NCBI GenBank assembly: GCA_023435305.1
Contig: JAEYRV010000005.1
Coordinates: 1-28,781, forward strand
Source of the DNA: Bacillota bacterium
GTDB taxonomy: Bacteria; Bacillota; Clostridia; Acetivibrionales; DTU013
Length of the DNA stretch: 28,781 nt
Reading direction: 5' to 3'
Shown in pieces: positions 22,793 to 28,781 of this stretch. The notes beneath the pieces are model-generated. The model was given only the letters and a program-made list of their open reading frames with translations, ran no database searches and was not told the DNA's origin. The position numbers and the translations under genes were made by a program. How positions within the stretch are numbered: the stretch's first letter is position 1; the number at the start of each line of letters is the position of its first letter.

Positions 22793-23626
22793 TTATTTCT
22801 GATTCCTTCTCTTGATTATGAATTTATCGGATTTCTTCTTCTTTTTCCTGGTCTTGTAACCAAGTGTAGGTTTGCCCCAAGGAGTTACCGGACTCGGTCT
22901 GCCTATCGGAGACTTGCCTTCACCACCGCCATGAGGATGGTCTACCGGATTCATAACAACACCGCGTACTGTAGGTCTTACACCCATCCATCTCTTTCTT
23001 CCGGCCTTGCCTAACTTAATGTTTTCGTTTTCGATATTGCTGAGCTGTCCAATGGTTGCCTTGCACAACATGCTGATCATTCTGACTTCGCCTGAGGGAA
23101 GTCTTACCTGTGCATAGGCGCCTTCCTTTGCCATGAGCTGAGCTGAATTGCCTGCTGCTCTGACAAGCTGTCCGCCTTTTCCGGGTTTGAGCTCTATGTT
23201 GTGTATCATGGTACCTACCGGTATATTGGCCAGAGGAAGTGCATTGCCCGGCTTGATATCGGCGTCCGGACCTGATTCCACGATATCGCCAGCTTTAAGT
23301 CCGACAGGTGCCAATATATATCTTTTTTCTCCATCTACATAGTAGAGAAGAGCAATATTTGCAGTCCTGTTGGGATCATACTCTATGGCGGCTACCTTGG
23401 CATTTATGCCGTCTTTGTCTCTTTTGAAATCTATGATCCTGTATTTCTGTCTAGCACCGCCACCTATGTGACGTACGGTTATCCTACCGTAAACGTTTCT
23501 TCCGCCGCTTTTTCTCAAAGTCTCCACCAGAGACTTTTCAGGCTCCTTCTTTGTGATCTCCTCAAAAGTGGAAACCGTCATGAACCTTCTGGCGGGAGAA
23601 GTAGGACTATACTTTTTTACTGCCAT
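22793..23626 (-). CDS. rplB: 50S ribosomal protein L2
   Basis: L2 is essential for subunit association and peptidyl transfer. The 277-residue product shows KKYSPTSPARRFMTVSTFEE, VTRHIGGGARQKYRIIDFKR-like sequence (RITVRHIGGGARQKYRIIDF), and the conserved VRGVVMNPVDHPHGGGEGKS with the functional His near position 230. The ATG follows AGGAG at 9 nt. It lies between rplW and rpsS. Confidence 0.98.
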   Translation of the reverse strand: MAVKKYSPTSPARRFMTVSTFEEITKKEPEKSLVETLRKSGGRNVYGRITVRHIGGGARQKYRIIDFKRDKDGINAKVAAIEYDPNRTANIALLYYVDGEKRYILAPVGLKAGDIVESGPDADIKPGNALPLANIPVGTMIHNIELKPGKGGQLVRAAGNSAQLMAKEGAYAQVRLPSGEVRMISMLCKATIGQLSNIENENIKLGKAGRKRWMGVRPTVRGVVMNPVDHPHGGGEGKSPIGRPSPVTPWGKPTLGYKTRKKKKKSDKFIIKRRNQK

Positions 23627-23699
23627 TTCTTCTCACTCCTTAATCTGAAGACGTAATAACCTGTTTGTTCCGACCGTTTTGCTTCGCAAAGCCGAGTCT

Positions 23700-24053
23700 T
23701 TACTGTGTCACTCCGTACTCTTCAATACTGGTTTTATACTTCTTTGTATTCACTACTTCCTTGCCGCCCTTGGCCAGATAAGTACCGGGCTTGGGATCAA
23801 GGTCTATCTTTACGACTGCTTTTTTCCAGTCAGGTCTCGGGCCTACATGAGCGCCCATTCTTTTGACTTTTCCTTCGTAATTGATGGTATTGACCTCAAG
23901 TACCTTTACCTGAAAAAGTTTTTCAGCAGCCTGCCTGATTTCCGTCTTTGTTGCTTTGACATCCACTACAAAGGTGTATTTCCCTGCAGCTACATCGAGG
24001 TTGCTCTTTTCAGTTATGAAGGGTCTTAAAATAATATCCTCCGGTGTTCTCAT
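23700..24053 (-). CDS. rplW: 50S ribosomal protein L23
   Basis: L23 sits at the tunnel exit and docks trigger factor and SRP. The 117-residue product has DIILRPFITEKSNLDVAAGK, YTFVVDVKATKTEIRQAAEK and the loop MGAHVGPRPDWKKAVVKI. The ATG overlaps the rplD stop as TAATG, and its ribosome binding site GAGGAGG lies within the last rplD codons. Confidence 0.98.
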   Translation of the reverse strand: MRTPEDIILRPFITEKSNLDVAAGKYTFVVDVKATKTEIRQAAEKLFQVKVLEVNTINYEGKVKRMGAHVGPRPDWKKAVVKIDLDPKPGTYLAKGGKEVVNTKKYKTSIEEYGVTQ

Positions 24054-24676
24054 TACGCGTACACCTCCTCGACTTTTTCAACTGCATCCCTTGTGATGAT
24101 GAACTTGTCATATTTAAGGATGTCAAAAACATTGATGGTATTGACAAATGCAGTTTTGATACCGGGTATGTTCCTTGCGGATTTCTCAACTGCTTCGTTC
24201 TTGCCGCTGAGTACTACAAGCGCTGTGGTGTCTACCTTTAATGCGCTGAGTACGCCTGTCATCTGCTTTGTCTTGATAGCCTCGAAATTCAACTGGTCAA
24301 GAACCAGAAGTTCGCTGCCGTTGAGCTTTGATGTGAGTGCCGACTTAAGCGCCAGCCTCTTGAGCTTCTTGGGCATTGTGTAGGAATAGCTTCTCGGCTT
24401 AGGTCCAAGTACGATACCACCCTTAATCCACTGTGCCGAGCGGATGCTTCCCTGTCTTGCCCTGCCTGTGCCTTTTTGTCTCCAGGGCTTGATGCCGCCG
24501 CCTCTGACCTCACTCTTTGTCTTGGTGGACTGTGTGCCCTGCCTTCTGTTTGCTAACTGGTTCTGCACAGCGAGATGCATTGCATTTTCATTGACATCTA
24601 TACCGAAAATATCATCATTTAAATCGATCTGTCCGACCGTCTCGCCTTTCATGTTGTATAAATCAACCTTTGGCAT
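24053..24676 (-). CDS. rplD: 50S ribosomal protein L4
   Basis: L4 lines the exit tunnel and in Escherichia coli represses the S10 operon. The 207-residue product includes NEN-type NVNENAMHLAVQNQLANRRQ, the basic tunnel loop RGGGIKPWRQKGTGRARQGS, and PRSYSYTMPKKLKRLALKSA. The ATG follows GGAGGAAG. It lies 24 bp after rplC and overlaps rplW by 1 bp. Confidence 0.98.
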   Translation of the reverse strand: MPKVDLYNMKGETVGQIDLNDDIFGIDVNENAMHLAVQNQLANRRQGTQSTKTKSEVRGGGIKPWRQKGTGRARQGSIRSAQWIKGGIVLGPKPRSYSYTMPKKLKRLALKSALTSKLNGSELLVLDQLNFEAIKTKQMTGVLSALKVDTTALVVLSGKNEAVEKSARNIPGIKTAFVNTINVFDILKYDKFIITRDAVEKVEEVYA

Positions 24677-24700
24677 AATCGCTTCCTCCTCCCATCTGTA

Positions 24701-25339
24701 TTACTTTCCGGATTTAACAGCTTCCCTGACTGTGATAAGAGCGCCCTTCGGTCCCGGAACAGCGCCTTTGACCAGCAACAGGTTCCTTTCACCGTCAACT
24801 CTTACTACATTGAGATTCTGGACTGTTATTTTATCCAATCCCATGTGGCCAGGTTCGTGCTTGCCCTTGAAAACTCGTCCCGGGCTAGTACCTGCACCCA
24901 TGGAACCAACTCTTCTGTGATACATGGAGCCGTGTGTCTCAGGTCCTCTTGAGGTACCGAACCTTCTTATGACACCCTGGAAGCCCTTACCCTTGGAAAT
25001 ACCGCTGACATCTATCTTGTCGCCGTCTGCGAACATATCAGTGACCTTGATTTCCTGACCGACTTCATATTTGCTTATGTCATCGGTTCTGAATTCCTTA
25101 AGATGCCTTCTTGATGTTACCTTTACCTTGGCGTACAAACCCTTTTCAGGCTTGTTGAGCTTTCTCTCGGGAATTTCCTCAAATCCGAGCTTTAATGCAG
25201 TATAGCCATCGTTTTCTACAGTTTTCTTCTGAACAACGGCGCACGGTCCGGCCTGTATAACGGTAACCGGGATAACTGTGCCGTTATCATCAAATATCTG
25301 AGTCATGCCTAATTTCTTGCCTAGTATAAACTTGTTCAT
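24701..25339 (-). CDS. rplC: 50S ribosomal protein L3
   Basis: L3 contacts the peptidyl transferase centre. The 212-residue product begins MNKFILGKKLGMTQIFDDNG and has the central loop SKGKGFQGVIRRFGTSRGPE, with MGAGTSPGRVFKGKHEPGHM. The ATG follows AGGAGGTAAGG. A short perfect hairpin (25367-25386) lies in the 70-bp gap after rpsJ. Confidence 0.98.
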   Translation of the reverse strand: MNKFILGKKLGMTQIFDDNGTVIPVTVIQAGPCAVVQKKTVENDGYTALKLGFEEIPERKLNKPEKGLYAKVKVTSRRHLKEFRTDDISKYEVGQEIKVTDMFADGDKIDVSGISKGKGFQGVIRRFGTSRGPETHGSMYHRRVGSMGAGTSPGRVFKGKHEPGHMGLDKITVQNLNVVRVDGERNLLLVKGAVPGPKGALITVREAVKSGK

Positions 25340-25409
25340 CCTTTACCTTACCTCCTATTATCATTGGTTCATGATCTCTCATGAACATGATCTCACATGT
25401 GCGCAAATC

Positions 25410-25721
25410 CTAAAGCTTGATTTCTATGTCGACGCCTGCCGGCAGATCGAGTCTCATGAGAGCATCGACTGTTTTGGGTGTAGGCATCAGTATATCTATA
25501 AGCCTCTTGTGAGTTCTCATTTCAAACTGTTCGCGCGAATCCTTGTACTTGTGGGGAGCTCTGAGTATAGTCATGATCTCCTTCTGTGTAGGCAGCGGAA
25601 CTGGTCCTGAAACCTGTGCACCGGTTCTCTTTGCAGTATCAACGATTTTTTCGGCTGACTGATCAAGTATCTGATGATCGAACGCTTTCAGCCTGATTCT
25701 GATTTTCTGGTTGTTTGCCAT
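25410..25721 (-). CDS. rpsJ: 30S ribosomal protein S10
   Basis: S10 is in the small-subunit head and also acts with NusB in antitermination. The 103-residue product includes KIRIRLKAFDHQILDQSAEK, GPVPLPTQKEIMTILRAPHK and THKRLIDILMPTPKTVDALM. The ATG is 7 nt after AAGGAGG. It is the first gene of the superoperon, behind a promoter at 26119-26147 and a leader of about 390 nt. The str genes (rpsL, rpsG, fusA, tuf) often found upstream are absent here. Confidence 0.98.
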   Translation of the reverse strand: MANNQKIRIRLKAFDHQILDQSAEKIVDTAKRTGAQVSGPVPLPTQKEIMTILRAPHKYKDSREQFEMRTHKRLIDILMPTPKTVDALMRLDLPAGVDIEIKL

Positions 25722-25910
25722 ACAATAACCTCCTTAATTATGTTCGGGGTGTTGGCCATCATCACCGGCAGCATTGATTCTGCCTTGACGAATGCCGCCT
25801 TTTGGTATGTCCAAGTACGGTATCGCTGTTCTGTCTGGCTGCTTTCCCCTTGACTGTTACGTACAACAAGCATTTTATTCTGTACACTATGCCGGGTGTT
25901 TCCTGTTTAC

Positions 25911-25963
25911 TTATTTTAAAACCCAGGCTGCTTACAGGACCTTTCGGTCTGTAAAAACCTGGG
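25911..25963 (-). promoter_or_regulatory. Hairpin in the S10 operon leader (candidate attenuator)
   Basis: On the minus strand CCCAGG pairs with CCTGGG around an inner stem TTACAG-ACC-GAAA-GGT-CTGTAA (one bulged base), followed by TTTTAAAAT. It lies about 200 nt upstream of rpsJ. The T-rich tail could make it a terminator. A nearby CTGTAC..GTACAG pair just upstream could compete with its base. No known leader family was recognised. Confidence 0.5.
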
Positions 25964-26118
25964 CTGTACTTTACAAACAGACACACTTGTATGTGCTCTC
26001 GCAAAATGTACAGTGACTTGTCGCCCGGTTTCTTGAATCGGACATTCTCCGTGAAAGTTACCTATTACTAAGAATAGCAATCTCCCACATCATCGTATGT
26101 CATGTCACAGCAAGTGAT

Positions 26119-26147
26119 ATTTTACTACATTGAAAGCAACAATGCAA
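26119..26147 (-). promoter_or_regulatory. Sigma-A promoter of the S10-spc-alpha superoperon
   Basis: The -35 TTGCAT (26142-26147), a 17-nt spacer and -10 TAAAAT (26119-26124) predict a start near 26112. The distance to rpsJ gives an untranslated leader of roughly 390 nt. Confidence 0.75.
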
Positions 26148-26169
26148 GTACTTTCTGCAAATATCCTAT

Positions 26170-26189
26170 AAAAAAACTACAGTTTTTTT
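26170..26189 (-). terminator. A/T hairpin after the small membrane protein gene
   Basis: A symmetric A7-CT-AC-AG-T7 structure ends the small gene at 26204 and precedes the S10 promoter. The stem is weak, so termination efficiency is uncertain. Confidence 0.5.
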
Positions 26190-26203
26190 GCGCCAATTAA
26201 TTC

Positions 26204-26491
26204 CTACTCTCTCACCCTGCTTCTTTGCCTTGAAAAATCCTCGCTGTCCATTGCGGAAGTCTCCTGGCTGCTTGTGCCTGAGGATGGGATCCCATGCTCC
26301 TGCCGCATCAGTTTTTCAAGCTCCAGCTGGTTCTTCGCTCTGACTTCCTCAGCTCTGACAAGCGCATCAGCTCTGATTTGTTCAGTTTTCAGCTTAGTCT
26401 TTGATATAGAGTCGGATAATATAGCCGTAATAGTGATAATAAACCCGACTCCGATCGCAAATATGGGGATCAAGTTTCCATCTATATACAT
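26204..26491 (-). CDS. Small membrane protein of unknown function
   Basis: A 95-residue protein with one N-terminal hydrophobic helix (LIPIFAIGVGFIITITAIL, about residues 7-25) followed by a charged, probably coiled-coil segment (TKLKTEQIRADALVRAEEVR) and a Ser-rich tail. The layout resembles PspB-like or other small membrane anchors, but no family is recognised. The start at 26491 is chosen because GAGGTG lies about 5 nt upstream; a longer frame to 26524 has no such site. It lies between ddh and the S10 promoter on the same strand and may be co-transcribed with ddh. Confidence 0.65.
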   Translation of the reverse strand: MYIDGNLIPIFAIGVGFIITITAILSDSISKTKLKTEQIRADALVRAEEVRAKNQLELEKLMRQEHGIPSSGTSSQETSAMDSEDFSRQRSRVRE

Positions 26492-26615
26492 ATGACACCT
26501 CAATAATTTTGTTATACAGCACATCCGCCCTGCCTTTCACATCTCAGCAAAGCACAGTTTGCAATGCATAACATTACTATAACTGGTATACAAATCTAAG
26601 TCAATGCTTCAACAG

Positions 26616-26668
26616 ATCAAAGCAGTTCTGTCATCGATCCATCAGCAAATCAAAGCAGTTCTGTCCTC
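26616..26668 (-). repeat. 33-bp tandem duplication at the ddh 3' end
   Basis: The block GACAGAACTGCTTTGAT, which holds the last codons and TGA stop of ddh, is repeated 33 bp downstream (26616-26632 against 26649-26665). It keeps the same reading frame distance. Confidence 0.75.
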
Positions 26669-27627
26669 AACTCATCACCCGATTTGGGAGACAAATAACC
26701 GAGAGGTATATCGAATACAGTACGAGCACCTGTCTGACCCTCACTAGCAAGTCTGTATGCGGCTCTTGCATATGCTGTCAGCACACTGGCTGTAAATTCC
26801 GGATTGCTGCCCAGCTCAAGATTGAATTCTATTTTCTGCTTTGTATCCATTCCTGTTTTCCCAGTTCTGATGACAAATCCGCCATGTGGCATACCGCTGT
26901 GGTTCGCTTTAAGCTCTTCCTCAGTAATGAAGTTAACTGTTGTATCATAATCAGAGAAGTAGTTGGGCATGTTTTTAATGCTCTCCGCTATTTTTCCCTT
27001 GTCGGCTCCATCCTCGGCAACTACATAGCATACTCTCTCATGCTTTTCACGTGTAGTCAGTTCTGGATTTTGACCTGAACGCACTTTCTCCAGTGCGCTA
27101 TCAATCGGGATAGTGTACTGTATACCGTTTTTTACACCCGGGATCCTTCTGATCGCATCGGAGTGTCCCTGGCTCACGCCTTTGCCCCAAAATGTGTAAT
27201 CCCTTCCCTCAGGCAGAACTGCTCCGGAGAACATTCTAAGCATGGAGAACAGTCCGGGATCCCAACCTATGGACATAAGGCCGATGGTTCCAGCTTTTTT
27301 TGTTACATCATCCAGCTTGTTGAAGTATTCAGGTATTTTCGCATGAGTGTCGAAGCTGTCGACAGTATTGAACATTGCAGCTATTTTTGGCGCCTGCTCC
27401 GGCAGGTCGGTTGCCGATCCGCCGCAAAGTATCATGACATCGATAATACCTTTATACTTCTCTATTTCAGAAATATGTATCATCTTCGCGGATGCGCCGA
27501 CATCACTTGCCTCTCTTCGGGTGAAAATGGCTTCCAGCTGAAAATCAGAATTCTGCTTCAACGCCATTTCGACGCCTCTTCCAAGATTTCCATAACCGAC
27601 GATGCCCACTTTAATTCTTTTATTCAT
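26650..27627 (-). CDS. ddh: meso-diaminopimelate D-dehydrogenase
   Basis: NADPH-dependent enzyme that makes meso-diaminopimelate from tetrahydrodipicolinate and ammonia in one step, for lysine and peptidoglycan. The 325-residue product has a Rossmann motif VGIVGYGNLGRGVEMAL (from residue 7), TRREASDVG, VDSFDTHAKIPEYF and the substrate-binding SIGWDPGLFSMLR with FWGKGVSQGHSDAIR. Length matches the family (about 320-330). The ATG is 10 nt after GCAGG, which lies within a palindrome. No other lysine genes are in the window. Confidence 0.95.
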   Translation of the reverse strand: MNKRIKVGIVGYGNLGRGVEMALKQNSDFQLEAIFTRREASDVGASAKMIHISEIEKYKGIIDVMILCGGSATDLPEQAPKIAAMFNTVDSFDTHAKIPEYFNKLDDVTKKAGTIGLMSIGWDPGLFSMLRMFSGAVLPEGRDYTFWGKGVSQGHSDAIRRIPGVKNGIQYTIPIDSALEKVRSGQNPELTTREKHERVCYVVAEDGADKGKIAESIKNMPNYFSDYDTTVNFITEEELKANHSGMPHGGFVIRTGKTGMDTKQKIEFNLELGSNPEFTASVLTAYARAAYRLASEGQTGARTVFDIPLGYLSPKSGDELRTELL

Positions 27628-27637
27628 TGGTGTTTAA

Positions 27638-27655
27638 CCTGCCGGATCCGACAGG
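27638..27655 (-). promoter_or_regulatory. Palindrome over the ddh ribosome binding site
   Basis: CCTGTCGGA and TCCGGCAGG form an 18-bp near-perfect palindrome just upstream of ddh, including the GCAGG used as ribosome binding site. It may be an operator or may sequester the ribosome binding site as RNA. No regulator is known from this window. Confidence 0.35.
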
Positions 27656-27717
27656 CAATCCCCCTCTCCGTCATCAATTTCTCTTCATTTATATTCTGTT
27701 CTCTGATCAAGAAACTT

Positions 27718-27745
27718 ATAATAACCTCGTTATAATATAGCACAA
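27718..27745 (-). promoter_or_regulatory. Candidate ddh promoter
   Basis: TTGTGC (27740-27745) and TATTAT (27718-27723) are separated by 16 nt, about 90 bp upstream of ddh. The -35 is a weak match, and other TA-rich hexamers nearby could serve. Confidence 0.35.
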
Positions 27746-27811
27746 GTTATTTTCCATGAATAGTAATCAGCCATAATTCTTTCATATATAATTTATAGCC
27801 GCCACTTATCA

Positions 27812-27922
27812 GGGGACAGTTCTACCATCTGCCTGGCATTTTAGCAGACATTCCTTTCAGGGGACAGTTCTACCAATGAGCGTCCTTCATGAAAAAGTTT
27901 TAGCAGAGGGACAGTTCTATCA
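27812..27922. repeat. Three degenerate GGGGACAGTTCTACCA repeats
   Basis: Copies at 27812, 27860 and 27907 are spaced 47-48 bp apart, each preceded or followed by TTTTAGCAGA. The third has GAGGGACAG and lacks one base. The GGGGACAG head is shared with the REP-like elements at 5923 and 7220. Confidence 0.7.
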
Positions 27923-28018
27923 TCAAGTCTGTCAGATCGTCACGTTTTGAACTCGATCCAACATATATCTTCATACCGCGTACAGAACAGTTATTTCCCC
28001 GGGAAATAGGGACCTGGG

Positions 28019-28169
28019 TGCACAAAATTTTGACTTATGCAAGCCGATTTGCTCATCCTTACTGATATTTGGCCAGATAATGCACGTGGATACGATTTTA
28101 TGTAACCAAAAACTAGCAAATACCCCTGTTTTACTCATGCAGCATCCACATAACTCAATTTTTTGTGCA
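28019..28169. repeat. 151-bp element with 21-bp imperfect terminal inverted repeats
   Basis: The arms at 28019-28039 and 28149-28169 match at 18 of 21 positions in inverted orientation, each starting TGCACAAAA and ending TTATG. The interior has no open reading frame. It resembles a MITE. With the rest of 27746-28279 it forms a gene-free stretch between ddh and the rRNA genes. Confidence 0.5.
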
Positions 28170-28219
28170 TGCTGCTATACAGTGCCTGCCAATATCGCTA
28201 TACATATGAGACAATCCTT

Positions 28220-28243
28220 CTAAAAAGTCTTTAGACTTTTTAG
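28220..28243. repeat. Perfect inverted repeat near the 5S terminator
   Basis: CTAAAAAGTCT and AGACTTTTTAG are separated by 2 bp. TTTTT follows on the plus strand shortly after. It may be a back-up terminator, but no plus-strand gene ends here. Confidence 0.5.
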
Positions 28244-28279
28244 AGTTTTTCGACATTATCCCAAAAGTCTGAAGTCGCA

Positions 28280-28317
28280 CAAAGAACAAAGCCCCATGCT
28301 GTATAGCACAGGGCTTT
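28280..28317 (-). terminator. Rho-independent terminator of the rRNA operon
   Basis: A 12-bp stem, AAAGCCCTGTGC with GCATGGGGCTTT (two G-T pairs), and a 6-nt loop are followed on the minus strand by GTTCTTTGT. It starts 10 bp after the 5S 3' end. Confidence 0.85.
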
Positions 28318-28326
28318 GATATAAAT

Positions 28327-28440
28327 CTGGCGGAGACCTATTTTCCCGGGCCGTTACCAGCCAAGTATCTTGGGCACTGAGAAGCTTAACTGCCGTGTTC
28401 GGGATGGGAACGGGTGTGACCTTCTCGTCATTTCCACCAG
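28327..28440 (-). rRNA. rrf: 5S ribosomal RNA
   Basis: On the minus strand the ends CTGGTGGA and TCCGCCAG form the terminal stem. The conserved core CACACCCGTTCCCATCCCGA, ACACGGCAGTTAAGC and TACTTGGC are present. The length of about 114 nt is normal; exact ends may shift by 1-3 nt. It follows the 23S gene with a 265-bp spacer that has no tRNA. Confidence 0.95.
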
Positions 28441-28705
28441 AAAAGTATATACTTTTTGATGTAACCGGTATGTACCCTGTCAGCCGCCTTATCTTGCGAT
28501 CCTGCTGCCATACAGTGAACAAACCTTTGTTGCACCTTCAAAACTATATAATGTATCGCTTGTATCGTTTTGCTTTCGCAATGCCGATCCATTCATGAGA
28601 GACGATGTATACTCTTAACGTTAAAGACCTACTCTTTAATTTCTACCTGTTATCGATTCACTGAACCATCTGCTTGCGCTTTCGATCCTTTGAACCAATA
28701 TTATT
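28441..28705 (-). other. 23S-5S internal transcribed spacer
   Basis: The spacer between the 23S 3' end and the 5S gene is AT-rich. No tRNA cloverleaf or open frame was seen. It carries the GTTTTGAAGGTGCAACAAAG sequence often found before clostridial 5S genes. Confidence 0.7.
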
Positions 28706-28781
28706 GGTCAAGCCCTCGACCTATTAGTATCAGTTAGCTCAATGCATTACTGCACTTACACACCTGACCTATCAACCATGT
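28706..28781 (-). rRNA. rrl: 23S ribosomal RNA, 3' end (partial)
   Basis: On the minus strand the sequence AGCTAACTGATACTAATAGG followed by TCGAGGGCTTGACC is the conserved 3' end of bacterial 23S rRNA. The rest continues beyond the right edge of the window. It is transcribed in the same direction as the ribosomal protein superoperon. Confidence 0.97.

Noticed and set aside
25762..26004. Minus-strand frame of 80 codons in the S10 leader
   Set aside because: It runs through the attenuator-like hairpin, has no ribosome binding site and shows no recognisable protein features. The leader is better explained as untranslated.
28220..28243. Terminator for a plus-strand gene
   Set aside because: No plus-strand gene lies upstream, so it is listed only as an inverted repeat.
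28256..28522. Minus-strand frame of 88 codons
   Set aside because: It covers the 5S rRNA gene and its terminator.
28441..28705. tRNA gene in the rRNA spacer
   Set aside because: No cloverleaf, T-loop GTTCGA or CCA end could be found on either strand.

Overview
The window comes from a low-to-moderate G+C Firmicute of the class Clostridia. The evidence is the fused S10-spc-alpha ribosomal superoperon that ends in map, a KOW-domain gene, infA, rpmJ, rpsM, rpsK, rpsD, rpoA and rplQ; the following ecfA, ecfA, ecfT, truA, rplM, rpsI block; zinc-type S14, S4 and L36; strong AGGAGG ribosome binding sites with many TTG and GTG starts; and sigma-A type promoters. The genus cannot be fixed from this sequence alone. 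Relatives of Ruminiclostridium or Acetivibrio are a guess.

Layout, following transcription on the minus strand from right to left: the 3' end of a 23S rRNA gene (28706-28781), a 5S rRNA gene with a strong terminator, about 550 bp of non-coding repeat-rich DNA, meso-diaminopimelate dehydrogenase (ddh), a small membrane protein, then a good promoter (26119-26147) and a roughly 390-nt structured leader. The ribosomal superoperon follows from rpsJ to rplQ (25721 to 8989): 27 ribosomal proteins plus SecY, adenylate kinase, methionine aminopeptidase, a KOW protein, IF-1 and RpoA. An internal promoter inside a small inverted-repeat element sits before rpsM. After rplQ comes a terminator and ecfA1.

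The usual ecfA1-ecfA2-ecfT-truA-rplM-rpsI arrangement is broken up here. An RsmC-like methyltransferase (the only plus-strand gene) and an SLC13/ArsB-like permease separate ecfA1 from ecfA2-ecfT. A eukaryotic-type hexokinase lies between ecfT and truA. Accessory DNA clusters in the same area: two 75-bp double-stem palindromes flanking the permease, repeated copies of the hexokinase 3' end, and two tandem-repeat arrays (41 bp x about 2.7 and 38 bp x 5) between truA and rplM. The rplM-rpsI operon has its own promoter and a hairpin leader. Its terminator is followed immediately by the 5' end of a group IIC-like intron, which runs off the left edge.

Functionally this is a growth-related region: ribosome assembly, transcription, secretion, N-terminal Met removal and ECF vitamin uptake. 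I found no defence system, CRISPR array or convincing new multi-gene system. The noteworthy features are the mobile and repetitive elements placed at terminators, stop codons and intergenic gaps of an otherwise conserved locus, together with several unusual leaders and N-terminal extensions.
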